From contig NZ_JARTLM010000002.1 in assembly GCF_029625905.1 (NCBI RefSeq), forward strand, positions 62,001-126,000: a stretch of DNA of 64,000 nucleotides. The letters are read 5' to 3'. Position numbers and translations under genes: made by a program. The stretch's first letter is position 1, and each line of letters begins with the position of its first letter. Under the pieces are notes generated by a model. That model ran no database searches and was not told where the DNA came from. It was given only the letters and a program-made list of their open reading frames with translations. Source of the stretch: Hydrogenovibrio sp. 3SP14C1. Its GTDB lineage: Bacteria > Pseudomonadota > Gammaproteobacteria > Thiomicrospirales > Thiomicrospiraceae. Below, piece after piece: positions 36,413-45,090 of this stretch.

Positions 36413-36877
36413 ATGAATTACATTACACAAGACGGGTTTTACCGCTTAACCGAAGAGTTGAGCTTTCTATGGAAAACCAAACGTCCTGAGATTGTTAGAG
36501 CGATTTCAACGGCTGCGGCAGAAGGGGATCGGTCTGAAAATGCTGAATATATCTACCGTAAAAAAGAGTTGCGTGAAACGGATCGAAAAATTCGTTACCT
36601 AGAACGACATATGAAAGACATAAACGTGGTGCGAGATAAACCACGTCAGCAGGATAAGGTGTTTTTTGGTGCTTATGTGTTGTTGGAAGATGAAGACGGT
36701 GAACAAAAGCAATATCGTATTGTCGGTGGTATTGAGGTTCGAGGGGAAGAAAATGAGATTTCTGTTAAATCCCCTGTCGCGCAAGCCCTCATCGGTAAGA
36801 TGTTGGATGATGAAGTCGAAGTCATGCTTCCGGATGGGCGAAAAATAAGCTATACAATTTTAGGCATTAAATATTAA
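36413..36877 (+). CDS. greB: Transcription elongation factor GreB
   Basis: 154 residues. The N-terminal coiled-coil with the acidic tip TAAAEGDRSENAEYIYRKKE and the C-terminal FKBP-like domain (SPVAQALIGKMLDDEVEV) are typical of Gre factors; YLERHMKD and the KQYRIVGGIE segment favour GreB over GreA. GreB binds in the RNA polymerase secondary channel and stimulates cleavage of backtracked transcripts. The start at 36413 is the standard N terminus (MNYITQDGFYRL); the longer frame from 36326 would overlap the membrane protein gene and is not credible. Confidence 0.93.
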   Translation: MNYITQDGFYRLTEELSFLWKTKRPEIVRAISTAAAEGDRSENAEYIYRKKELRETDRKIRYLERHMKDINVVRDKPRQQDKVFFGAYVLLEDEDGEQKQYRIVGGIEVRGEENEISVKSPVAQALIGKMLDDEVEVMLPDGRKISYTILGIKY

Positions 36878-36934
36878 AATAAAAAACGCTCTAAGTTGAA
36901 AGAGCAATCGAATAATATAAAGGAATCTTATCTT

Positions 36935-37534
36935 ATGAAGGCCCCTTCCCTCATCGCCTTGTTTGCCTTAGCCGGCGTTTTAAGCGCATGTAGCTCAACC
37001 GATGTTAAAGATAAAAAAACACCTAAGTACTCAGGGGTGGAATGTGTTTTTCCAAACTCAAAAGAGGCTGCGCCAAGCTGGGTGTGCGATGAACCGGTTC
37101 CTGGGTTGGTTATCAGTGCCGTCGGGATTGCTGAACCTTCTCGGGCGGGCATCAGTTATATGAAAGATATTGCCGCAGCAGATGGTCGAGGGCGTTTAGC
37201 AGAACAAATACAAGTGCAAGTCCAAAAAATGGTGAAGCAGTATCTCGGCACGACTGGAAAGGGCGATAAGGAAACGGTTGATGCTGCAGCGAGCACGACC
37301 CTTAAAACCGTGACGAATGAAAGTCTGGTCGGATCCAAAGTTCATGGTATGCGCTTTGGGCCAAACGGTAAGCTGTATGCTCTCGTTGGGATTGATGAAG
37401 CGGCGAAGAATAATATTGTTAAAACCGCGGTATCAACGTCAATGCGCAATAATGAAGCGCTATGGCAGCAGTTCAAGTCTAAACAGAGTTTTGATGAAAT
37501 GTCAGAAGCCATTGCCAATCAATCTGTCCAGTAA
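36935..37534 (+). CDS. LPP20-family lipoprotein
   Basis: 199 residues: a lipoprotein signal peptide with lipobox LSAC (lipidated Cys19), then a soluble domain with APSWVCDEPVPGLVISAVG, the pattern of LPP20/LpoB-neighbourhood lipoproteins, and KDIAAADGRGRLAEQI. Such proteins sit in the outer membrane; their function is mostly unknown. AAGGA lies 10 bases before the ATG. Two further cysteines (around residues 39 and 53) may form a disulfide. The neighbour downstream is an acidic unknown. Confidence 0.75.
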   Translation: MKAPSLIALFALAGVLSACSSTDVKDKKTPKYSGVECVFPNSKEAAPSWVCDEPVPGLVISAVGIAEPSRAGISYMKDIAAADGRGRLAEQIQVQVQKMVKQYLGTTGKGDKETVDAAASTTLKTVTNESLVGSKVHGMRFGPNGKLYALVGIDEAAKNNIVKTAVSTSMRNNEALWQQFKSKQSFDEMSEAIANQSVQ

Positions 37535-37608
37535 GGTTAAAAGAGGACGGTTTGGCGAATAAATTGCTTTGAATGGCAACATCAATAAAACTGACTAAGG
37601 AGTAAGAA

Positions 37609-37890
37609 ATGGGCTGGGTAATTAAAGATCATTATGAAGATGAGTACGATTTTGAAATGGATCGTATGAATTTAGAGTCGATGGATATTACCGCCTTTTC
37701 TTGCCCGAAATTACGAATTATCGAAGTTCCGGTGGATGAAAATGATTTAGAGAAGATGGAGCAGATTTACGAGCTTCTTTTTCCTGGGTTGTTTGAAGAT
37801 GTGGAAGAAATGATGGCTTCAGAAGACAGCGATCCTTATAAAGTGCGTTATTATTATAAGATGCGTAAGTCAGATTCTGAGTCGTTGTAA
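37609..37890 (+). CDS. Hypothetical acidic protein, 93 aa
   Basis: 93 residues, very acidic (runs such as EDEYDFEMDRMN and FEDVEEMMASEDSD), with one cysteine, no signal peptide and no membrane helix. A strong AAGGAG ribosome site precedes the ATG, so it is probably a real protein. I do not recognise the family. It stands between the lipoprotein gene and the ectoine leader. Confidence 0.65.
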   Translation: MGWVIKDHYEDEYDFEMDRMNLESMDITAFSCPKLRIIEVPVDENDLEKMEQIYELLFPGLFEDVEEMMASEDSDPYKVRYYYKMRKSDSESL

Positions 37891-37965
37891 AAATGCCTCT
37901 TTAAAAATTTATGTTTCAATTCAACAGGTTGTGTTGGTTTTGCGATGGGTTTTTCTAAGTAAAAT

Positions 37966-38021
37966 TTGCCAACCTTATCGGGTTTTGTTACAATGATGTC
38001 AATTTCATAACCCGATAGGTT
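37966..38021 (+). promoter_or_regulatory. Ectoine-operon promoter framed by an inverted repeat
   Basis: A sigma-70-like promoter: -35 TTGCCA (37966-37971), 17-bp spacer, -10 TACAAT (37989-37994). The arm AACCTTATCGGGTT (37971-37984) lies in the spacer and its complement AACCCGATAGGTT (38009-38021) just past the expected start near 38001. The arms match apart from one inserted T. The placement, either side of the -10 box, is what a repressor that loops or blocks polymerase would need. Which regulator is unknown; I see no marR/ectR-type gene in the window. Confidence 0.6.
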
Positions 38022-38286
38022 AAGTTATCTCTATTTCAGCTGTATTTAATACACTGTCATTTGCGTTTAGACGCTTTTCAAATTTAGACCCACTTGGGTC
38101 GAGTCTAATCCAAAGGATCAGTCCTGAGGAATCAATCGTCTGGCATTTTTTTGCGCTAGTATTACCCTTTCATGGGATTCGTGCATCCAAAAACGCTGCT
38201 AGCTGTTCTCCGGCTTCGGTGAGCAACCCCCCTACCTTTTTACGATTGGTTGAATTGTTAACATTTCAATACAATAAGAAAAAATC
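38022..38286 (+). other. Structured 5' leader of the ectoine operon (no gene seen)
   Basis: A stretch of about 265 bases with no ORF of note. It contains nested hairpins: TTAGAC with GTCTAA enclosing GACCC-ACTT-GGGTC near 38083-38108, and a GC-rich stem-loop around CCGGCTTCGG near 38212-38222 followed by CCCCCC-TACC and TTTTT. It could be a regulated leader or hold a small RNA; I do not match it to a known riboswitch class. Confidence 0.4.
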
Positions 38287-38817
38287 ATGAAAACACAAAA
38301 TGAACAAAATTTAACTTTCAGAAAACCCACGTTAGATGATGGGCATGCAATCTATCATTTGATTAAAAGTTCACCGCCATTAGACGTGAACTCAAGCTAC
38401 CTTTATTTTTTACAGGCCTCCCATTTTGCTGATACCTGCATTGTGGTTGAGAGCGACGAAAAGATAGTTGGGTTTGTTTCAGCTTATTATCGCCCAGACC
38501 AGCCAGATTCTTTGTTTGTTTGGCAGGTTGCGGTCGCTGAGACGATGCGAGGGGTTGGGCTAGCGAAGAGAATGTTGCTGGCATTGGTTGAAAACCAAAA
38601 GGGTAACGCTGACTTAAAAGTGTTGTGTTGCACTATCAGCCCGTCTAATAAAGCTTCTCAAGGGTTGTTTAAATCCTTTGCGAAAAATTATGGTTTAACG
38701 TTAACGGTTGAGCCGTTTATTACGGAAGCGCACTTTGGTGATGAAGGGCATGAAGCAGAAGAGCTTTACGAACTAAAATCAGACAAACAAGAAAATTTAA
38801 CTAATTTAATCTTTTAA
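38287..38817 (+). CDS. ectA: L-2,4-diaminobutyrate N-gamma-acetyltransferase
   Basis: 176 residues of the GNAT fold: FRKPTLDDGHAIYHLIKSSPPLDVNS at the N terminus and the acetyl-CoA loop GVGLAKRMLLALVE, then CTISPSNKASQGLFKSFA, are typical EctA. It acetylates diaminobutyrate with acetyl-CoA, the second step to ectoine, an osmoprotectant. Only a weak ribosome site is visible before the ATG. Followed by ectB after 10 bp. Confidence 0.94.
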   Translation: MKTQNEQNLTFRKPTLDDGHAIYHLIKSSPPLDVNSSYLYFLQASHFADTCIVVESDEKIVGFVSAYYRPDQPDSLFVWQVAVAETMRGVGLAKRMLLALVENQKGNADLKVLCCTISPSNKASQGLFKSFAKNYGLTLTVEPFITEAHFGDEGHEAEELYELKSDKQENLTNLIF

Positions 38818-38827
38818 GGAAATAAAA

Positions 38828-40087
38828 ATGGCATTAGAAACATTTAATAAATATGAATCAGAAGTACGTGGTTATATTCGATCTTTCCCGGTAATTTTTG
38901 AAAAAGCTAAGATGGCTGAAGTCTGGGACGATACAGGTAAGCGTTACGTTGACTTTTTCGCAGGTGCCGGTGCATTGAATTATGGTCACAATAACCCAGA
39001 CATTAATGCCGCATTGATTGATTATCTGCAACATGATGGAATCGGTCATGCCTTAGATATGGGGACGGTTGCGAAAAAAGACTTTATTGAAAGTTTTGTT
39101 CATAACATTCTTGAGCCAAGAGATCTGGAATACAAACTACAGTTTGTAGGGCCGACAGGAACCAACGCCATTGAAACTGCGTTGAAAATTGCGCGTAAGG
39201 TAAAAGGGCGTAAACAAGTAATGTCCTTTACCAATGGTTTCCATGGGATGTCAATGGGGTCTTTGAGTATCACAGGGAACAGTTATTATCATGATGAAAG
39301 TTATGGTGTTCCAGGGTATACCACTCAAGTGCCTTTCCATAAATATCTAGGGGATAAGGTTGATACCATCGCTTATCTTCGTAAGATTTTGGAAGATGCG
39401 TCAAGTGGTACAGAGCTACCAGCGGCAATCGTATTGGAAACAATTCAGGCTGAAGGTGGGATTAACGTATCCGGTGAGCAATGGTTGAGAGATCTTCGTC
39501 AAATCTGTGATGATTTTGATATCTTGATGGTCGCGGACGAAATTCAAGTCGGTAACGGGCGTTCTTCTGACTTCTTCAGTTTTGAAAGAGCAGGCATCCA
39601 GCCAGACATCGTCACCTTGTCAAAATCAATCGGTGCGGGACAACCAATGGCAATGGTTCTATTGAAACCTGAGTTAGATCAATGGAGCCCAGGTGAGCAC
39701 TCAGGGACTTTCCGAGGGAATAGTTTAGCTTTTGTCTCTTCAAGTGTTGCGTTGAAAAAATATTGGTCAGATGACAGCTTCTCAAAAGAAGTGAAGAAAA
39801 AGTCTAAGCAGGTCCAAGACAGAATGGAGAAAATGGCGTTGCGCTTCCCTGAATATATTCGTGAAATTCGCGGTCACGGTATGATTTGGGGGGCGGAATT
39901 TAAAAACCCTGAAATGACTAACGACGTTTGTGCTCAAGCCTTTGAAGATGGTTTGATCATCGAAACAGCGGGTGCTGGCGACGAAGTCATTAAATTCTTA
40001 GGGCCATTAGTCATCACAGAAGAGCTGATTAATGAAGGGTTCGATATCCTGGAAGGCGCTATTGAAAAAGTCGGTAAAAAACAATAA
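38828..40087 (+). CDS. ectB: L-2,4-diaminobutyrate:2-oxoglutarate aminotransferase
   Basis: 419 residues of class III PLP aminotransferase: GPTGTNAIETALKIARK, GFHGMSMGSLSITGN, LMVADEIQVGNGR, LSKSIGAGQPMAMVLLKP (PLP Lys) and GTFRGNSLAFVSS. It makes diaminobutyrate from aspartate semialdehyde, the first dedicated step of ectoine synthesis. AAGGA before the ATG; middle gene of ectABC. Confidence 0.96.
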   Translation: MALETFNKYESEVRGYIRSFPVIFEKAKMAEVWDDTGKRYVDFFAGAGALNYGHNNPDINAALIDYLQHDGIGHALDMGTVAKKDFIESFVHNILEPRDLEYKLQFVGPTGTNAIETALKIARKVKGRKQVMSFTNGFHGMSMGSLSITGNSYYHDESYGVPGYTTQVPFHKYLGDKVDTIAYLRKILEDASSGTELPAAIVLETIQAEGGINVSGEQWLRDLRQICDDFDILMVADEIQVGNGRSSDFFSFERAGIQPDIVTLSKSIGAGQPMAMVLLKPELDQWSPGEHSGTFRGNSLAFVSSSVALKKYWSDDSFSKEVKKKSKQVQDRMEKMALRFPEYIREIRGHGMIWGAEFKNPEMTNDVCAQAFEDGLIIETAGAGDEVIKFLGPLVITEELINEGFDILEGAIEKVGKKQ

Positions 40088-40104
40088 AGATTAGGGGACG
40101 ATAA

Positions 40105-40500
40105 ATGATTGTTAAAAATTTATATGATGATGTCATTGGGACAGAAGCGGATGTCGATTCTAAGCAATGGACGAGTCGTCGTCTTCTATTAGCAAAAGAC
40201 GGAATGGGCTTTTCTTTGCATGATACCTTGATTAAAGAAGGTGAAGAACTTCACCTTTGGTATAAAAACCATTTAGAAGCGGTTTATTGTATTGAAGGTG
40301 AAGGGGAAATCGAAGAAAAGAAAAATGGCAAAGTCCATGCTATCCGTGAAGGTACGGTTTATGCGTTGAACGAGCATGATCAGCATATCTTGAAAGCCAA
40401 TAAAGGCTCTCAAATGCGTATGGTCTGTGTGTTTAACCCACCGGTTACCGGACGCGAAACACACGATAAAGACGGTTCATATGTGTTGGTAGAAGAATAA
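40105..40500 (+). CDS. ectC: Ectoine synthase
   Basis: 131 residues of the cupin fold: MIVKNLYDDVIGTEADVDSK and GFSLHDTLIKEG at the N-terminal half, EAVYCIEGEGEIEE and LNEHDQHILKAN in the barrel. It cyclises N-gamma-acetyl-diaminobutyrate to ectoine. GGGGACG ribosome site. No ectD-type hydroxylase follows, so ectoine rather than hydroxyectoine is the expected product of this locus. A palindromic hairpin stands between it and the aspartate kinase. Confidence 0.96.
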   Translation: MIVKNLYDDVIGTEADVDSKQWTSRRLLLAKDGMGFSLHDTLIKEGEELHLWYKNHLEAVYCIEGEGEIEEKKNGKVHAIREGTVYALNEHDQHILKANKGSQMRMVCVFNPPVTGRETHDKDGSYVLVEE

Positions 40501-40525
40501 ACCATATAGTTGTCTTTAAATGATG

Positions 40526-40551
40526 AAAAATGACCAGACCTGGTCATTTTT
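40526..40551 (+). terminator. Palindromic hairpin between ectC and the aspartate kinase
   Basis: AAAAATGACCAG and CTGGTCATTTTT (12-bp perfect arms, 2-base centre) with a trailing T-run. The core CCAGACCTGG (40534-40543) is a one-base variant of the window-wide palindrome. It lies inside the operon, so it probably tunes rather than blocks expression of the kinase. Confidence 0.75.
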
Positions 40552-40601
40552 CGTCTCAATATCAATTAAAAAATGAGGGTGTTTTTTACAACAGAGTAAC
40601 C

Positions 40602-42047
40602 ATGTCAAATACTCAAAAAACAACATTAAGTGTCGAAAAAATCGGTGGCACTTCAATGAGTGATTACCAAGCCGTTCGGGATAACATTATTCTTTATCCT
40701 GAAAATTTCTATAACCGAATTTTTGTTGTCTCCGCTTATGGTGGGATTACGGATGACTTGTTGGAACACAAGAAAACGGACCAGCCAGGTGTGTATGGTT
40801 TGTTTGCGAATGACGATGTAGATGATGATTGGCGTATTGCGTTAGATCAGTTGAGTTTGAAGCTGAATAAGATTAATGCAAACTTATTCTCTGATGATGA
40901 ATTACGTTTGAAAGCCAATGACTTCATTGATGAACGGATTGCCGAAACCAAGCAACTGTTAAATCATTTGCAGGACTTGTGTCGCCATGGTCATTTCTCT
41001 TTAGAAAGCCATTTATTAACGGTAAGAGAGTTACTGGCGAGTTTAGGGGAAGCGCACAGTGCGTGGAACTTAGCGCACCTGTTACAAACGGAAGGCGTCA
41101 ACGCCCGTTTTGTGGACTTGACCGGTTGGCAGGCAGATGAAGCGTTGCCTTTGGATGCGATGATCGAAACGCATTTAGGGGAAATTGATTTTACGAAAGA
41201 GTTGCCGATTGTGACTGGGTATACGCATTGTCGTGAAAACCTAATGTATACGTTTGACCGTGGTTATAGTGAAATGACCTTCAGTCGTATCGCGGTACTC
41301 TGTCAAGCGACCGAAGCGGTGATTCATAAAGAATATCACTTAAGTAGTGCGGATCCTCGTTTGGTTGGGGAAGAGAATGTCGTGCCGATTGGGAAAACCA
41401 ATTACGACATTGCCGACCAGTTAGCGAACTTAGGGATGGAAGCTGTCCACCCAAGAGCCGCGCAAGGGTTAAGACAAGCGCAAATTCCATTGAGAATTAA
41501 GAACACGTTTGATCCGGGGCATCACGGGACAATCTTTACAGAAGATTATGTCAGTGAATATCCTCAGGTTGAGATTATTGCCGGGATGCAACATTTGATT
41601 GCTTTGGAAGTGTTTGACCAAGAGATGATGGGGCAACAAGGTGTCTATGAGAAAGCAATCATTGATGCGACCAGCCGATTAAAATGTCAGGTGATTACCA
41701 AAGATTTCAATGCGAATACCATCACCATCTATTTGAAAGCTTCATTGAAAAAGGTGAAACGTTTGGCTGAGCAGCTTAAACAAGGCTTGCCTACCGCAAC
41801 GATTAATACCAGTAAAGTGGCATTAGCCTCTGCGATGGGAAGTGATATGCGTATTAAAGGGTTATTGGCAAAAGCCGTTCAAACATTGTTTGATCAGGGC
41901 ATCAATGTGGAAGCGATTCATCAGAATACGCGTCAGGTTGAAATGCAATTCTTTGTCAATGAAACAGACTACGAAAAAGCCGTTAAAGCGCTTCATACTA
42001 ATTTGATTGAAGTTCATAACCATGGAAAAGCAATATGCGAACACTGA
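40602..42047 (+). CDS. ask: Aspartate kinase, ectoine-type (Ask_Ect)
   Basis: 481 residues. The N-terminal KIGGTSMSDYQAV matches the KxGG(T/S) kinase site, and tandem ACT domains make up the C-terminal third (ALASAMGSDMRIKGLLAKAVQTLF). Ectoine gene clusters often carry such a dedicated feedback-resistant aspartate kinase, which supplies aspartyl phosphate. I chose the ATG at 40602; the upstream frame to 40530 runs through the terminator hairpin and lacks a ribosome site. The stop overlaps the next gene by 13 bp. Confidence 0.92.
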   Translation: MSNTQKTTLSVEKIGGTSMSDYQAVRDNIILYPENFYNRIFVVSAYGGITDDLLEHKKTDQPGVYGLFANDDVDDDWRIALDQLSLKLNKINANLFSDDELRLKANDFIDERIAETKQLLNHLQDLCRHGHFSLESHLLTVRELLASLGEAHSAWNLAHLLQTEGVNARFVDLTGWQADEALPLDAMIETHLGEIDFTKELPIVTGYTHCRENLMYTFDRGYSEMTFSRIAVLCQATEAVIHKEYHLSSADPRLVGEENVVPIGKTNYDIADQLANLGMEAVHPRAAQGLRQAQIPLRIKNTFDPGHHGTIFTEDYVSEYPQVEIIAGMQHLIALEVFDQEMMGQQGVYEKAIIDATSRLKCQVITKDFNANTITIYLKASLKKVKRLAEQLKQGLPTATINTSKVALASAMGSDMRIKGLLAKAVQTLFDQGINVEAIHQNTRQVEMQFFVNETDYEKAVKALHTNLIEVHNHGKAICEH

Positions 42048-42916
42048 TTGTTGTTGCCTTATTGAGTGTTTTTGTGGCACCCGTTTCGGCTGCTGAAAGA
42101 CATTCAAAGGAAACACAGGATGTGAATCAGCTGAAAGAGCCGATGTACAATCCTTTTGTTGAGCGTTATGTCATGGATGAGTTAAGGCAGTTACGTGTCG
42201 ATATGAATCATCTGGAAGTCACCTTGACGAAAGAAGTGGTTAACCGAGAATTGTCGGCGACTTCTCGAGCGGTAGGGTATGCCACTGATACTGTGACTTA
42301 CTTCTTTTACTTAATCGCGGGGATTTCTTCTATTCTTTTATTGGTCGGGTGGAACTCCATTCGAGACATTCGAGACAAAGTACTGAATGTGGCCGATACC
42401 AAGGTTAGTAAAGTGATAAAAGAATACGAAGGTCGTCTTGAAAAGCTAGAAGATGAGTTAAATCGAAAATCACGTGGGATCACCAGTGCACAAAAACGTT
42501 TGTCGCAACATCAAGATATCCACAGCTTGTGGTTGAAAGCCGGCCAAGAGCAGATTCTGAGTAATCGCATGGCGATTTATGATCAGATTCTAGAGTTAGA
42601 TCCTGATAATACGGAAGCAATGACCTATAAGGCCGATATTGCGCTCGAAATGGATGAACCTCAATGGGCGGTTAACTTGTGTAATCAAGCCTTGAGAATT
42701 GATTCTGAAAATAAACATGCCTTTTATCAGTTGGCTGGTGCTTATGCCATGATGGATAAGCATGCTGAAGCCATCGAATATTTACGCAAGGCACTAGAAG
42801 ACTCAGAAGGCTATAAAGAACAAGTTCAAAATGATCCGGTCTTTAAAACGATGCAAGACGATCCAGTCTTTAAACAACTGATTGAAGAAGGGGATATGAC
42901 CACTCCCTCAACTTAA
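42035..42916 (+). CDS. TPR-repeat membrane protein coupled to the ectoine operon
   Basis: 293 residues: a signal peptide (MRTLIVVALLSVFVAPVSA), a membrane helix near 80-105 (YFFYLIAGISSILLLVGW), a coiled-coil linker around 115-160 and about three TPR-like helical repeats in the second half. It ends with a short tandem DPVFK-TMQ-DDPVFK. TPR proteins bind partners; nothing ties this one to osmotic stress except the 13-bp overlap with ask, which implies coupling. An odd passenger of an ectoine operon. Family match beyond TPR is uncertain. Confidence 0.65.
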   Translation: MRTLIVVALLSVFVAPVSAAERHSKETQDVNQLKEPMYNPFVERYVMDELRQLRVDMNHLEVTLTKEVVNRELSATSRAVGYATDTVTYFFYLIAGISSILLLVGWNSIRDIRDKVLNVADTKVSKVIKEYEGRLEKLEDELNRKSRGITSAQKRLSQHQDIHSLWLKAGQEQILSNRMAIYDQILELDPDNTEAMTYKADIALEMDEPQWAVNLCNQALRIDSENKHAFYQLAGAYAMMDKHAEAIEYLRKALEDSEGYKEQVQNDPVFKTMQDDPVFKQLIEEGDMTTPST

Positions 42917-43172
42917 TCATCTTGCTTTTGAGTCATTCAATATATTGTAGGCAGCAGCGCTGCCGCAATACCCTCCTTTTATAAAATCTTTAAAATTTTC
43001 AAACTTCCATTTTTAATACACATTATTTCCTTTCTTTTCGTGTATAAATATTCGTTATTAGACAAGTTCAATTAAGCCATGCTATGCTTGCAAAAATTTT
43101 GTTCTAGGCACTCTTAAATAGTGGCTATGGCAGGCTTGATTTATTTAAAAACGAATAGAAAGATACTCTCTT

Positions 43173-43679
43173 ATGAAAAAATGGGCACTGATTTTAGGGT
43201 TGTTGGGAACATTGTTTTTTAGTGTTAACGCAATAGCCGCAGATTTTTTTGACGAAACCTTTGGCAACCTTCAAGAAGAATTAGATACAGCGAAAGAAGA
43301 AGGCAAACAAGGTATTTTTATCTTCTTTCATATGGAAGAATGTCCTTTTTGTGATCGTATGAAGAAAACGATTTTGAATCAGCCAGAGGTCATCTCGTTT
43401 TACAAAAAACATTTTTTAACGTATCAAATCGATATTGAAGGGGCTAATCAAATGGTGGATTTTGATGGCACCGAAGCGACGGCTCAAACGCTTTCAGAAA
43501 AAAAATATCGGGTACGTGCTACCCCCGTAATGATGATTTTTGATTTAAACGGTAAGCCGATTGTCCGTTATACTGGCCCGACCCGTTCGCAAAAAGAATT
43601 TATGTTATTAGGGCAATTTGTGTTAGATGGTAGTTATAAAACCACCTCCTTTACGCGCTATAAAAGAGCTCATAAATAG
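43173..43679 (+). CDS. Periplasmic thioredoxin-like protein (SoxW/DsbD-gamma type)
   Basis: 168 residues: a signal peptide (WALILGLLGTLFFSVNAIAA), then a thioredoxin fold with active site ECPFCDRM (Cys57, Cys60) and a cis-Pro loop RATPVMMIFD. Such proteins reduce or exchange disulfides in the periplasm. A thioredoxin of this style is found near sulfur-oxidation genes in related bacteria, but no sox gene is in view. Followed by a TolC-like gene after 9 bp. Confidence 0.82.
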   Translation: MKKWALILGLLGTLFFSVNAIAADFFDETFGNLQEELDTAKEEGKQGIFIFFHMEECPFCDRMKKTILNQPEVISFYKKHFLTYQIDIEGANQMVDFDGTEATAQTLSEKKYRVRATPVMMIFDLNGKPIVRYTGPTRSQKEFMLLGQFVLDGSYKTTSFTRYKRAHK

Positions 43680-43688
43680 GCCCCATTC

Positions 43689-45068
43689 ATGTCGCAACCC
43701 TCTGTCTATAAAGTAAACTTGCTAAGTTTGGCGGTGATGGCCATTATTTCAACGAGTACTCTAGCCTCACAGCCAAATTCAACGGTTGAAAATAAACCAC
43801 AGGTACAAGGTGCCAACTTGCCAGCGCCCTCCCTCGAAAAACCATCAGCTGCGTTTGATTTACCTGAACCGCTCACTTTAAAAAGTCTTTTAGCACTTCC
43901 AGAAACAGTCAGCCCCCAACTTATAGCATCACAATCGAGGCAGGCACAAGCACAAGCAAATTATGCGCTACAAGATTCAGCAGACGCGGTTGAGCTAAAC
44001 GTATTGGGCCGGATTGGGTGGCGAGAATATGCCGATCACACCGAAGACAATCATTTACTGGCATTGCATGTTGGTAAGAAGTTATATGATTTTGGTCAAA
44101 CTCAGGCCTTAATCGATGCACAAGAGAAAATATCAGAAGCGCAAACGCAACTTTATGAAGACCAAGTGATTCAATTTCAAATTCAATTGATGCAAACGTT
44201 TTTTAATGTGATTTTGGCAGATTTTCAATACCGTATTGAAAATGAATCCATGGCCGTTGCTTATGTTGCTTTAGATAAAGCCAAAGACCGTTATGAGCTT
44301 AATCGTATTTCAGATGTCGACTATCTTAAACTGCAAGCTGATTACCAAAAAATTCTGGTAAAGCGTTCTCGTGCAGAATATGAACAGCGTCGAACGCGTA
44401 ATGCGTTAGCAAATTTGGTAGGGCAGCCGAGCCAGCTGCCCGATAAACTTATATTTCCGCGTTTGAAGTCTATTGAGTCGCGAGAGTTAAATGAACTTGA
44501 AAAGTATCAAGATCAAGCGCTTGCCAATAACTTACAGTTGAAAAGCATGCAATTGAAACTTCAGGCGGCACAGCATCGCTTAGAAGGTGAGTCTGCAACA
44601 GATAAGCCAACTTTCAGGGTAGATGCATGGGGTGGAAAGTTATCGACGTATGAGTACCAGAGAGAAGGGCGTTGGCGTTTTGATTTATCAATGGACTACC
44701 CTTTATATGATGGCGGCGCTCGATCTGCAAAAGTAAGCCTTGCCAGAGCTGATATTCAAGAGCTCGAAGCACAAGTTAATGCGTTAGAGCAGCATTTACG
44801 AGATCAAGTGGCGGATTTATATTTCAAACTCAAACTGTCTGATGCAGAAAAGAAACAAAATAAAGCCTTTGGTGATTACGCGGATTTATACTTGGATTAC
44901 AGTCGTGCACTTTATGAAAATGAGTCAACGACCGATTTAGGCGATTCCATGGTGCGGTTATCAGAAGCCAATTTCCAAGTGATTTCACAACAATTTAAAC
45001 AAGCGCTTTATTGGGCGCAACTTGATTATTTAACGGGAACCCCCGTTCAGCTATCAGCCACCCCTTAA
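43689..45068 (+). CDS. TolC-family outer-membrane channel
   Basis: 459 residues with an N-terminal signal peptide and the repeated helical/beta pattern of outer-membrane efflux proteins; NVLGRIGWREYADH, AYVALDKAKDRYELNRISDVDYLKLQ and LARADIQELEAQVNALEQHLRDQV belong to the alpha-barrel helices. TolC-like channels open the outer membrane to tripartite pumps. Here the neighbour downstream is a very short adaptor and no inner-membrane pump gene is present. Confidence 0.85.
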   Translation: MSQPSVYKVNLLSLAVMAIISTSTLASQPNSTVENKPQVQGANLPAPSLEKPSAAFDLPEPLTLKSLLALPETVSPQLIASQSRQAQAQANYALQDSADAVELNVLGRIGWREYADHTEDNHLLALHVGKKLYDFGQTQALIDAQEKISEAQTQLYEDQVIQFQIQLMQTFFNVILADFQYRIENESMAVAYVALDKAKDRYELNRISDVDYLKLQADYQKILVKRSRAEYEQRRTRNALANLVGQPSQLPDKLIFPRLKSIESRELNELEKYQDQALANNLQLKSMQLKLQAAQHRLEGESATDKPTFRVDAWGGKLSTYEYQREGRWRFDLSMDYPLYDGGARSAKVSLARADIQELEAQVNALEQHLRDQVADLYFKLKLSDAEKKQNKAFGDYADLYLDYSRALYENESTTDLGDSMVRLSEANFQVISQQFKQALYWAQLDYLTGTPVQLSATP

Positions 45069-45090
45069 CGAGGTTGAAGGAGTAGAAAGA

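Noticed and set aside
40530-40601. Longer N-terminus for the aspartate kinase
   Set aside because: It would translate the terminator hairpin and lacks a ribosome site; the family start is at 40602.
42950-42964. GGCAGC-AGC-GCTGCC stem after the TPR gene
   Set aside because: Only a 3-base loop and no T-run, so termination is not supported; kept as an unexplained dyad.
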